The notes beneath the pieces were generated by a model. The model ran no database searches. It was not told the DNA's origin and saw only the letters and a list, made by a program, of their open reading frames with translations. From Rhizobiales bacterium Y(2018) (GTDB taxonomy: Bacteria; Pseudomonadota; Alphaproteobacteria; Rhizobiales; Aestuariivirgaceae): a DNA stretch of 64,000 nt. Within the stretch, counting starts at the first letter, position 1. Every line of letters begins with the position of its first letter. The DNA is taken from assembly GCA_005502925.1 (NCBI GenBank), contig SCPD01000013.1, positions 124,001 to 188,000 of the forward strand, read 5' to 3'. Positions 24,392-31,953 of the stretch are shown piece after piece. A program made the translations under genes and the position numbers.

Positions 24392-27034
24392 TCACCGCCC
24401 CAGCGACTTCGACACGATCTCAAACAGGTCACGCGACAACCCTGTCGTCGCCAGGATCCGCTCGAGCTGCGCCTTAGCCAGCGCCCGGCGCTTTTCTTCG
24501 AGCGTTCCCCAGCTGCGGAAAGCGATGGCCATCCGGGCCGAGACTTGCGGATTCTTCGGGTCGAGGGCCAGGATCGTGTCGGCGAGGATGGCGTAGCCTT
24601 CGCCGTCCTCGGCATGGAAGGCGAAGGGATTGGCCATCGACAGGACGCCGACGAGGCTTCTCACCCGGTTGGGATTGGCGAGGGTGAAGTCGGGATGCCG
24701 CATCAATTCGCGCACCCGCGCGGGTGTGCTGGCCAGTGGGGCGGAGGCCTGCAGCGCGAACCATTTGTCGACCAGGAGATGATCGCCCTTATGGCGGTCA
24801 TGGAAGGCGGCAATTGCCGCCTCGCGTTCCGGTCCTTCGAGCGTGACCAGAGTGGAGAGGGCGCCGATCTCGTCGGTCATGTTGGTGGCTTGCGCCAGCT
24901 GCTCGCTCGCGAGCTCGATGCCGAGCGCCGCGTTGCCGCCGGCCAGCGCCTGCAGCACCGCATAACGTAAAGACCGCCGCCCGGTTTCGTCCGGGTCGGG
25001 CCGGAAGGCGCCTCGGCTTTCGGTCTTCCGCCACAGATCGAGCAGCACATCCTTGAGGCCTTGGCCGATCTCGGCGCGCAGCGCGTCGCGCGCTTCATGG
25101 ATGGCGCCCGGATCGATATCGCGGCCGATCAGTGTGGCGATCTCCTGTTCGCCCGGAAGCCCCAGCATTAGCGCCTTGAAGGCATCATCGAGCCGGCTGT
25201 CGGTGAGGACGGCGCGCAAGGCGTCGATGAATGATTTTGTATCGGCCGTGGGCGTCGCGCCTGAGAGACGGGCGCGGATCAGCGCATGCGCGGCCCGTTG
25301 CGCGGCTTCCCAGCGGTTGAAGGTGTCGCCGTCATTCTTCATCAGGAACAGCTGCTCGGGGATCTGGGCGGTGTTCTTGATGCGGATCGGCGCCGAGAAG
25401 CCCCGATTGAGCGACAGCACCGGCTTCTTCGCCACATTGCGGAAACGGAAGGTCTTCTTTGTCTCGTTGAGCTCAATCAGCGGTTCATTGAGCACGCCCA
25501 CGCCGTCGAGATCGAGCGGCATGTCGCGGCCGTCGGGCCCGACGAGCCCGATGCCGAGGGGGATCGGTACCGGCTTCTTGTCGGCCTGGCCGGGCGTGGC
25601 GGGCGTCGCCTGCTCGAGAGTCAGCTCGTAGGTCCTGGCCGCCTCGTTGTAGATCTCGGCGACGGTGACCTCCGGCGTGCCGGCCTGCTCATACCAGGTG
25701 AAGAACTGATCGAAATTCCGTCCCGAGGCGTCCGCCATGCAGCGCACGAAATCCTCGACCGTCGCCGCCTCGCCGTCATGGCGCTCGAAATAGAGATCCA
25801 TCGCCTTGCGAAAGGCTTGCGGGCCGATCAGCGTCTGCATCATACGGCAGAGCTCGGCGCCTTTTTCATAGACGGTGGCGGTGTAGAAGTTGTTGATCTC
25901 GATATAGGAGGTGGGCCTGACCGGATGGGCGAGCGGGCCGCCATCTTCCGGAAACTGGTCGGCGCGCAGCCGCTTCACATCGGCGATGCGTTTCACCGCG
26001 CGCGAACGGATGTCGGACGTGAATTCCTGGTCGCGGAAGACGGTGAGGCCTTCCTTCAGGCAGAGCTGGAACCAGTCGCGGCAGGTGATGCGGTTGCCGG
26101 TCCAGTTGTGGAAATATTCATGCGCGATGATGCTTTCGATATTGATGTAATCGACATCGGTCGCGGTTTCGGGCAGCGCCAATATGTATTTGTCGTTGAA
26201 GACATTGAGGCCCTTGTTCTCCATGGCGCCCATATTGAAGTCGGACACGGCGACGATCATGAAGATGTCGAGATCATATTCGAGGCCGAAGCGTTCCTCG
26301 TCCCAGCGCATCGAGGTCTTGAGCGCCTCCATGGCGAAACCGCAGCGATCCTCCTTGCCGTTCTCGACATAGATGCGCAGCTCGACCTTGCGGCCGGATT
26401 TGGTGACATAGACGTCGCGCGCCAAAGCGAGATTGCCGGCGACCAGCGCGAAGAGATAGGTCGGCTTCGGATGGGGATCGTCCCATTCGGCGAAATGGAG
26501 ATCGCTGCCCGGGATGGGGCCGCTCGCCCCCGGATTGCCGTTGGAGAGCAGCACCGGACAGGCGGCTTGCGGCCCCTCGATGCGCACTCTGTAGCGCGCC
26601 ATCACATCGGGACGGTCATAGAAATAAGTGATGCGCCGGAAGCCCTCCGCCTCGCATTGGGTGCAGAAGACATTGCTGGAGATGTAAAGGCCGGACAGCT
26701 CGCTATTGGCCTTCGGGTTGCAGATCGTGACGATCTCCAGGGTGAAGGGGCGTTGCGGCACCTCGGTGATGGTGAGGTGGGTGGCGGTCACCGCGTAACG
26801 GGAGGGATCGAGCGGCTCGCCGTCGAGGCGTACCGATTTGAGCTCCAGCCGCTCGCCGTCGAGGACGAGCGGCGCCCCCTTCTGCCCCGCCGCCATATTG
26901 GGACGGAATTCGAGCCTTGAGGAGACTTCCGTCGCCTCGGGTTCCAGGACGAAGCGCAGAAAAACCTCGCCGGCCAGATAGGGAACCGGCTGGTAGTCCT
27001 TCAAATAAACGGTCTGCGGGCTTACATTGTTCAT
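24392..27034 (-). CDS. pepN: Aminopeptidase N (M1 family)
   Basis: 880 residues, the full length for bacterial PepN. The exopeptidase motif is VSDFNMGAMENKGLN. The zinc site is HEYFHNW with His305, Glu306 and His309, and the third ligand Glu328 is in LCLKEGLTVFRDQEF. An Ig-like domain and a long alpha-helical C-terminal domain follow. It removes N-terminal residues from peptides in the cytoplasm. The last part of the C-terminal coding region is the source of the short relic at 21.58 kb, but this copy is intact. It is transcribed toward the oxidoreductase gene. Confidence 0.97.
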   Translation of the reverse strand: MNNVSPQTVYLKDYQPVPYLAGEVFLRFVLEPEATEVSSRLEFRPNMAAGQKGAPLVLDGERLELKSVRLDGEPLDPSRYAVTATHLTITEVPQRPFTLEIVTICNPKANSELSGLYISSNVFCTQCEAEGFRRITYFYDRPDVMARYRVRIEGPQAACPVLLSNGNPGASGPIPGSDLHFAEWDDPHPKPTYLFALVAGNLALARDVYVTKSGRKVELRIYVENGKEDRCGFAMEALKTSMRWDEERFGLEYDLDIFMIVAVSDFNMGAMENKGLNVFNDKYILALPETATDVDYINIESIIAHEYFHNWTGNRITCRDWFQLCLKEGLTVFRDQEFTSDIRSRAVKRIADVKRLRADQFPEDGGPLAHPVRPTSYIEINNFYTATVYEKGAELCRMMQTLIGPQAFRKAMDLYFERHDGEAATVEDFVRCMADASGRNFDQFFTWYEQAGTPEVTVAEIYNEAARTYELTLEQATPATPGQADKKPVPIPLGIGLVGPDGRDMPLDLDGVGVLNEPLIELNETKKTFRFRNVAKKPVLSLNRGFSAPIRIKNTAQIPEQLFLMKNDGDTFNRWEAAQRAAHALIRARLSGATPTADTKSFIDALRAVLTDSRLDDAFKALMLGLPGEQEIATLIGRDIDPGAIHEARDALRAEIGQGLKDVLLDLWRKTESRGAFRPDPDETGRRSLRYAVLQALAGGNAALGIELASEQLAQATNMTDEIGALSTLVTLEGPEREAAIAAFHDRHKGDHLLVDKWFALQASAPLASTPARVRELMRHPDFTLANPNRVRSLVGVLSMANPFAFHAEDGEGYAILADTILALDPKNPQVSARMAIAFRSWGTLEEKRRALAKAQLERILATTGLSRDLFEIVSKSLGR

Positions 27035-27076
27035 GTGCTATAGTGATCCGGGGGACTAGGAGAAAAAGAGACCCAT

Positions 27077-27562
27077 ATGAGCCGGGCTTTCGTCAAAGAG
27101 CAAGACGGGCAAGATACCCCTGAGGAACTGCCGGAACATCCGATCAGTCCCAATCCCAATTTCGTGACGCCGCGCGGTCTGGCGCTGATCGACGATGAGA
27201 TCGACGCGGCGCGCAAGATTCTGGCGCATGCCCAGCATGAGACCGACCGGGCCGGCATCGCGCGGGCCTCGCGCGATCTGCGCTATTGGACGCAGCGCCG
27301 GTCGACCGCGCAGCTGGTCGAGCCGCCCAAGACTGCGACGAAAGTCGCCTTCGGAACGAGGGTGACGGTGAAGCGCGACGACGGGCGCGAGCAGAGCTTC
27401 GCGATCGTCGGTGAGGACGAGGCCGATCTCGAAAAGGGTTTCATCGCCTATACGGTGCCGATCGCGCGCGCCTTGCTCGGGCTCGAGGTCGGCGAAGAGG
27501 CCGAGCTGCCCGGCGGCCGTGGCGAAGTGATTGGTCTAAAATCGATCGGCGCGGAAGGCTGA
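27077..27562 (+). CDS. GreA/GreB-family transcription elongation factor-like protein
   Basis: 161 residues. A predicted helical hairpin (TPRGLALIDDEIDAARKILA ... RASRDLRYWTQRR) precedes a C-terminal FKBP-like GreA/B domain (VAFGTRVTVKRDDGREQSF, IVGEDEAD, YTVPIARALLGLEVGEEAE). It resembles GreB-like factors that stimulate RNA cleavage in backtracked polymerase. The N-terminal coiled coil looks shorter and more variable than in canonical GreA, so it may be a paralogue with altered activity. It is divergent from pepN (43 bases between starts). Its last 27 bases overlap the 3' end of the convergent oxidoreductase gene. Confidence 0.83.
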   Translation: MSRAFVKEQDGQDTPEELPEHPISPNPNFVTPRGLALIDDEIDAARKILAHAQHETDRAGIARASRDLRYWTQRRSTAQLVEPPKTATKVAFGTRVTVKRDDGREQSFAIVGEDEADLEKGFIAYTVPIARALLGLEVGEEAELPGGRGEVIGLKSIGAEG

Positions 27563-28786
27563 GAGATCGATATTGCTGGGTGTGTCGCTCAGCATCTCGC
27601 TCAAGAGACGTCCCGTCGTGGGGCCCCAGGTGAGGCCCATATGGCTGTGGCCGAAGCCGTACCAGACATTGCCGAGCTTGCGGGACGGGCCGATGACCGG
27701 AATGCCGTCGGGCGTGCCGGGCCGGCGGCCCATCCAGCGCGACACGTTCTCGTCGATCGGCCGGAGATTGGGCAGGCAGCGTTTGGTGAAGCGCCACAGG
27801 ATGTCGGCGCGGTTCCAGTTGGGCGGCGCATCGAGGCCGGCGAATTCATCGGTGCCGGCGAGGCGCAGGCCCACATCCATGGGTGTGGTCGCCATCGGCG
27901 AGGCGGCATAGGTGAAGGAGCGGCCGAGGGTGACGCCGGGATCTGGGATCACCAGGTGATAGCCGCGCTCGGCTTCGAGCAGCACCTTGTCGCCGAATTG
28001 CGTGGCGAAACTCTTCGAATAGGCGCCGGCACAGATGACCAGCCGGTCGAGCGGCCGCTCGCCCGCGGCTTTGAGGCGGACTTTTGCAGCGCGGCCGGCC
28101 TCCTGCGTCACTTCGAGAACCTCATCGAGCAGGATCTCGCCGCCATTGCGCGTGAATTCCTCCGCGATGGCCGTCACCACGGTCTTCGGATTGCGCACAT
28201 AATACCAGCCGCCGTGAAAGGCGCCGCAGGCGAAGTCGCGCGCCATGTCGGGCTCGATCTCGGTGATCTCGGCCGCGGTGAGCCGCTTCATGTCATAGCC
28301 ATGCTCGCGCTTGACGCGCCGCTCCGTCTCTTCCGCCTGATATTGCGCCTCGGTGTCATAGAGGCGCAGCGAATCCTTCTTGACCAGGAGGTCGCTCGCT
28401 TTGGCGGCCTTGAGCAGGGTCTCGAAATCGCTGACGACACGCAGGCCGAGCGCGGCGCGCGCTGCGGTGATCTTGCGCACCCGGTCGGGCAGCGCATTGC
28501 GCCCCGCCGCCAGGAACCACGGCAGCGCCTGGGGCAGATAGGACCAGCGGATGGTGAGGGGGCCCAAGGGATCGAGCAGCCAGCCCGGGATCTTGAGCAG
28601 GACGCGCGGATGGATGGTGGGGGTGACTTCGCAGAAGGCGACGCCGCCGGCATTGCCGAAGGAGCAGCCATCGCCCGGCGCCACCCGGTCGATCACGGTG
28701 ACCTTGTGGCCGGCGCGCTGCAGGAAGGTGGCGGTCGAGATGCCGATGATGCCGGCGCCGATGATGGTGACGTGGGTAGGGGCCAT
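27536..28786 (-). CDS. D-amino acid dehydrogenase-like FAD-dependent oxidoreductase
   Basis: About 416 residues from ATG 28786; an upstream ATG at 28828 adds 14 residues without domain support. The FAD-binding Rossmann motif THVTIIGAGIIGISTATFLQ opens the protein, and the DAO fold continues through RLVICAGAYSKSFA. The end has GRRPGTPDGIPVIGPSRKLG and FGHSHMGLTWGPTTG. These features match the DadA group of membrane-associated D-amino acid dehydrogenases, which oxidise D-amino acids to 2-oxo acids and ammonia. DadA itself cannot be separated from near relatives. The 3' end overlaps the Gre-like gene. Confidence 0.88.
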   Translation of the reverse strand: MAPTHVTIIGAGIIGISTATFLQRAGHKVTVIDRVAPGDGCSFGNAGGVAFCEVTPTIHPRVLLKIPGWLLDPLGPLTIRWSYLPQALPWFLAAGRNALPDRVRKITAARAALGLRVVSDFETLLKAAKASDLLVKKDSLRLYDTEAQYQAEETERRVKREHGYDMKRLTAAEITEIEPDMARDFACGAFHGGWYYVRNPKTVVTAIAEEFTRNGGEILLDEVLEVTQEAGRAAKVRLKAAGERPLDRLVICAGAYSKSFATQFGDKVLLEAERGYHLVIPDPGVTLGRSFTYAASPMATTPMDVGLRLAGTDEFAGLDAPPNWNRADILWRFTKRCLPNLRPIDENVSRWMGRRPGTPDGIPVIGPSRKLGNVWYGFGHSHMGLTWGPTTGRLLSEMLSDTPSNIDLSAFRADRF

Positions 28787-28871
28787 GGATGGATCACTCG
28801 CGGGGCGGGGGCCTGTACTTCGAGCCATTTGAGGCCTGCGTCAAGGCTGATAGAAGTCGCAAGGCCTCAAT

Positions 28872-29087
28872 GGTTTTCCCCTTCTCCCGCAAGCGGGAGA
28901 AGGTGGCCGAAGGCCGGATGAGGGTGCGCCGCGTGATGAATTCTCCGATTGCTTGAGATATCTATTCTCAGCTTGGCAAGACGGCATCTGGTTCTTCTCG
29001 CGCTTTCGGATAGACTGCCGCAAGATTGACCAACACCCTCATCCGCCCTTCGGGCACCTTCTCCCGCAAGCGGGAGAAGGGGAAACC
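28872..29087. repeat. Inverted-pair palindromic element A1
   Basis: Left arm 28872-28926 contains the hairpin CTTCTCCCGCAAGCGGGAGAAG, then GGCCGAAGGCC and GATGAGGGTG. Right arm 29034-29087 is nearly its reverse complement, so the unit has inverted termini of about 54 bp around a 107-bp variable core. Closely related units lie at 34671-34864 and 40077-40283. It is intergenic between the DadA-like gene and uraH. Confidence 0.9.
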
Positions 29088-29113
29088 AGCGGGCACTCCG
29101 GGAGACGACACGC

Positions 29114-29464
29114 ATGGGGCGTTTGACGACGCATATATTGGACACCGCGCTCGGCCGGCCGGCCAAGGGCTTGAAGATCGAGCTGTGGTCGCTGGGCGAG
29201 GGGCCGTCCTTGCTCAAGACGGTGGTAAGCAACCAGGATGGCCGCGTCGATGCACCTTTGCTCGATGGCGAGGAGCTGAGGCTCGGCCAGTATGAGTTGC
29301 GCTTCCATGCCGGCGCCTATCTCAAGGAGACCGGCGCGCCGTTGAGCGAGCCGCCTTTCCTCGATGTGATTCCGATACGTTTCGGCATCGCCAACAAGGC
29401 CGAGCATTATCACGTGCCGCTGCTGCTTTCGCCCTATGGCTATTCGACCTATCGCGGCAGCTAA
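29114..29464 (+). CDS. uraH: 5-hydroxyisourate hydrolase (transthyretin-like)
   Basis: 116 residues, the family's usual length. It carries the signature N-terminus [20 protein letters not shown], the internal [12 protein letters not shown] and the diagnostic C-terminal YRGS. The enzyme opens 5-hydroxyisourate to OHCU, the second step of urate degradation. It heads the purine catabolic island and is followed 6 bases later by a LysR regulator. The element A1 repeat sits just upstream and may carry or insulate its promoter. Confidence 0.96.
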   Translation: MGRLTTHILDTALGRPAKGLKIELWSLGEGPSLLKTVVSNQDGRVDAPLLDGEELRLGQYELRFHAGAYLKETGAPLSEPPFLDVIPIRFGIANKAEHYHVPLLLSPYGYSTYRGS

Positions 29465-29470
29465 GAGGCC

Positions 29471-30394
29471 ATGCGCCCCGATTCGCTGCTGACCACCGGC
29501 TACCGCTATTTCGCGGCGGTGGCGGAAGCGGGATCGGTGCGCGGCGCCTCGCTCACCCTGAATGTCGCGGCCTCGGCGATAAGCCGGCAGATCATTCTCC
29601 TCGAGCGGCAGTTCAATTTCGCGCTGTTCGAACGGCGCGGCCGCAGCCTGAAACTGTCGGCGGCAGGTGAGATCCTGCTGGCCGGCCTCAAGACCGCCAT
29701 GCAGGGCCATGAGACGACGCTCGATCATCTCGATGCGTTGCGTGGATTGAAGCGCGGCCGTATCCGCATCGCCACCGTCGAAAGCATATCGGTCTCGGCC
29801 TTGCCCGATCTCCTGGCGCGTTTTGCCGCCGACCATCCGGGCATCGAGATCACCGTGACGGTGGCAGGCTCCGACGCGGTGACCGACCTGGTGCGCAGCC
29901 ATGACGCCGATATCGGCTTCACCTTCAACCCGGCGACGCTCGACGGGCTGGACGTGCGGCTCACCCGCGACATGCCGCTCGGCGCCGTGATGCGGCGCGA
30001 CCATCCGCTGGCGCGCGAGCGCAAGCTGCTGTTCGCCCATTGCCTCGATTATCCGGTGGCCTGGCCGGCCAAGGGCCTGAGCCTCAGGGCCATTCTCGAC
30101 AAGCTGCTGGGTGCGGCGAAGAAGCCGCCGCCCAATGCCATCGAATGCAACTCGCTGCGGCTGATGGCGGCGCTGGCGAGGCGCGGCCGCTGCATCGCCT
30201 TCCAGACGCCGATCGGCATCGAGCAGGAGATCGCCGACGGCACGCTCATCTTCGTGCCGCTGGCCAACCGCCGCATTCCGCCCGACCGGCTGACCATCGT
30301 ACACCGGCCGGGAAGTGCGGCGGGCCTCGCCGCCGGCGCCTTTCTGGATATCGCGGTTCGCCACTTCGCCGGCAGCGGGAAGGTGCGAAAATAG
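29471..30394 (+). CDS. LysR-family regulator of the purine catabolic cluster
   Basis: 307 residues. The helix-turn-helix is near the N-terminus (LNVAASAISRQIILLERQFN), followed by a LysR effector domain (GRIRIATVESISVSALPDL, HDADIGFTFNPATL). It lies between uraH and xdhA in the same direction, 6 bases after uraH, so it is probably cotranscribed with uraH. It likely controls the xdh genes 80 bases downstream; the effector may be a purine or urate (inference from position). Confidence 0.9.
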   Translation: MRPDSLLTTGYRYFAAVAEAGSVRGASLTLNVAASAISRQIILLERQFNFALFERRGRSLKLSAAGEILLAGLKTAMQGHETTLDHLDALRGLKRGRIRIATVESISVSALPDLLARFAADHPGIEITVTVAGSDAVTDLVRSHDADIGFTFNPATLDGLDVRLTRDMPLGAVMRRDHPLARERKLLFAHCLDYPVAWPAKGLSLRAILDKLLGAAKKPPPNAIECNSLRLMAALARRGRCIAFQTPIGIEQEIADGTLIFVPLANRRIPPDRLTIVHRPGSAAGLAAGAFLDIAVRHFAGSGKVRK

Positions 30395-30474
30395 CGCACA
30401 GCCTGTAATGTTTATTATCCTTTTTCGTACACGGCCTGGGTGCTACTTTATTCGGGGACATTGTAGGAATTCCA

Positions 30475-31953
30475 ATGACGGCGCGGAATAGGATCAGATT
30501 TCTTCGCCGCGGTGAGGTCGTCGAGCTCACCGCCATGGCGCCTATGCGCACCTTGCTCGATTATCTTCGTCTCGAAGAGGCGTCGCGCGGCACCAAGGAA
30601 GGCTGCGGCGAAGGCGATTGCGGCGCCTGCACGGTGAGCCTCGGATCGCTCAAAGAGGGCCGCCTCGTCTATGAGCCGGTCAATGCCTGTATCCTGCTTC
30701 TGGGCCAGGTCGACGGCAAGGAGGTGGTGACCGTCGATGACCTGTCGCAAGGCGGCCGGTTGCATCCGATCCAGCAAGCGATGGTCGACAGCCACGGCTC
30801 GCAATGCGGCTTCTGCACGCCGGGTTTCGTGATGAGCCTGTTCGCGCTCTACCAGTCGGGCGTCGCGGCGGACCGCCAGGTCGTCGTCGATCAGCTGGCC
30901 GGCAATCTCTGCCGCTGCACCGGCTATCGCCCGATCGTCGAAGCGGCACTCGCGAGCTGTACCGGCCGGCCGGACGATGCCTGGTCGAAGGCGCGCAGCG
31001 AAACCGAGAGGGCGTTGGCCGGGTTGGACGACGGCAGCGACCTCTTCATCGGCGACGACACGCGCTTCTTCGCCGCCCCCGCGCGCGATGAGGCGCTGGC
31101 GCAACTGACCGAAAAACATCCCGATGCGGTGCTGCTGTCGGGCGCCACTGATGTCGGCCTGTGGATCACCAAGCAATTGCGTGAGATCGGCAAGATCATT
31201 CATCTGGGCCGTATGCGCTCACTGCGCCGGGTGGAGGAGACGGCCGATGCCGTGACGCTCGGCGCCGCGGTGACCTATGCCGAGGCCGAGCGCGGGCTGG
31301 GGGCCATCGATCCCGATCTCGCCGAGCTTCTGCGCCGCATCGGCTCCAAGCAGGTGCGCGCGTCCGGGACCGTCGGCGGCAATATCGCCAATGGCTCGCC
31401 GATCGGCGACACGCCGCCGGCACTGATCGCACTCGGCAGTGAGCTCGAATTGCGCAAAGGCATGGCAACTCGGACGGTCGCGCTCGACGACTTCTTCATC
31501 GCCTATGGCAAGCAGGATCGGGCGCCTGGCGAGATCGTCGCCGCGGTCCGTGTTCCCAAGCTCAAGCGCGATGAGGCCTTCCGCTGCTACAAGATCACCA
31601 AACGTTTCGACCAGGATATTTCCTCGGTGCTCGGCGCCTTCAAATTTACGCTGGCCGGCCGCAGGATCGTATCGGCACGCATCGCTTATGGCGGCATGGC
31701 GGCGACGCCGAAGCGCGCGGCGAAGACAGAAGCCACCGTGGAGAACCTGTCGCTCGATGATGCGGCGGGCTGGGACAAAGCGGCCGACTGTCTGGCCGAG
31801 GATTTCCAGCCGATCGGTGATCATCGCGCCAGTGCCGATTATCGCGGGCAAACGGCGCGCGCGCTGCTCATCAAGGCGCTGACGGAGATCTCGGGCGAGG
31901 CGACACGCAATACAAGGGTGACCGGTGTCAGGGAGCTCGTCGATGCCGGCTGA
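30475..31953 (+). CDS. xdhA: Xanthine dehydrogenase small subunit (FeS/FAD)
   Basis: 492 residues. The plant-type [2Fe-2S] motif is CGEGDCGACTV and the second cluster is formed by CGFCTPGFVMS and CRCTGYRPI. A PCMH-type FAD-binding domain (LLSGATDVGLWITKQLREI, ASGTVGGNIANGSPIGDTPP) and a CO-dehydrogenase flavoprotein C-terminal domain follow. It transfers electrons from the molybdenum centre to NAD+. It overlaps xdhB by 11 bases, and the xdhA-xdhB-xdhC order is canonical. Confidence 0.96.
   Translation: MTARNRIRFLRRGEVVELTAMAPMRTLLDYLRLEEASRGTKEGCGEGDCGACTVSLGSLKEGRLVYEPVNACILLLGQVDGKEVVTVDDLSQGGRLHPIQQAMVDSHGSQCGFCTPGFVMSLFALYQSGVAADRQVVVDQLAGNLCRCTGYRPIVEAALASCTGRPDDAWSKARSETERALAGLDDGSDLFIGDDTRFFAAPARDEALAQLTEKHPDAVLLSGATDVGLWITKQLREIGKIIHLGRMRSLRRVEETADAVTLGAAVTYAEAERGLGAIDPDLAELLRRIGSKQVRASGTVGGNIANGSPIGDTPPALIALGSELELRKGMATRTVALDDFFIAYGKQDRAPGEIVAAVRVPKLKRDEAFRCYKITKRFDQDISSVLGAFKFTLAGRRIVSARIAYGGMAATPKRAAKTEATVENLSLDDAAGWDKAADCLAEDFQPIGDHRASADYRGQTARALLIKALTEISGEATRNTRVTGVRELVDAG

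Noticed and set aside
21582-24491. Classical integrative-element attachment sites
   Set aside because: The direct repeat is only 33 bp, the left copy lacks the rest of the pepN 3' end, and no integrase or mobility gene is intact between the copies.
30395-30474. Purine riboswitch upstream of xdhA
   Set aside because: The 80-bp gap does not show the conserved three-way junction or the expected invariant loop sequences.
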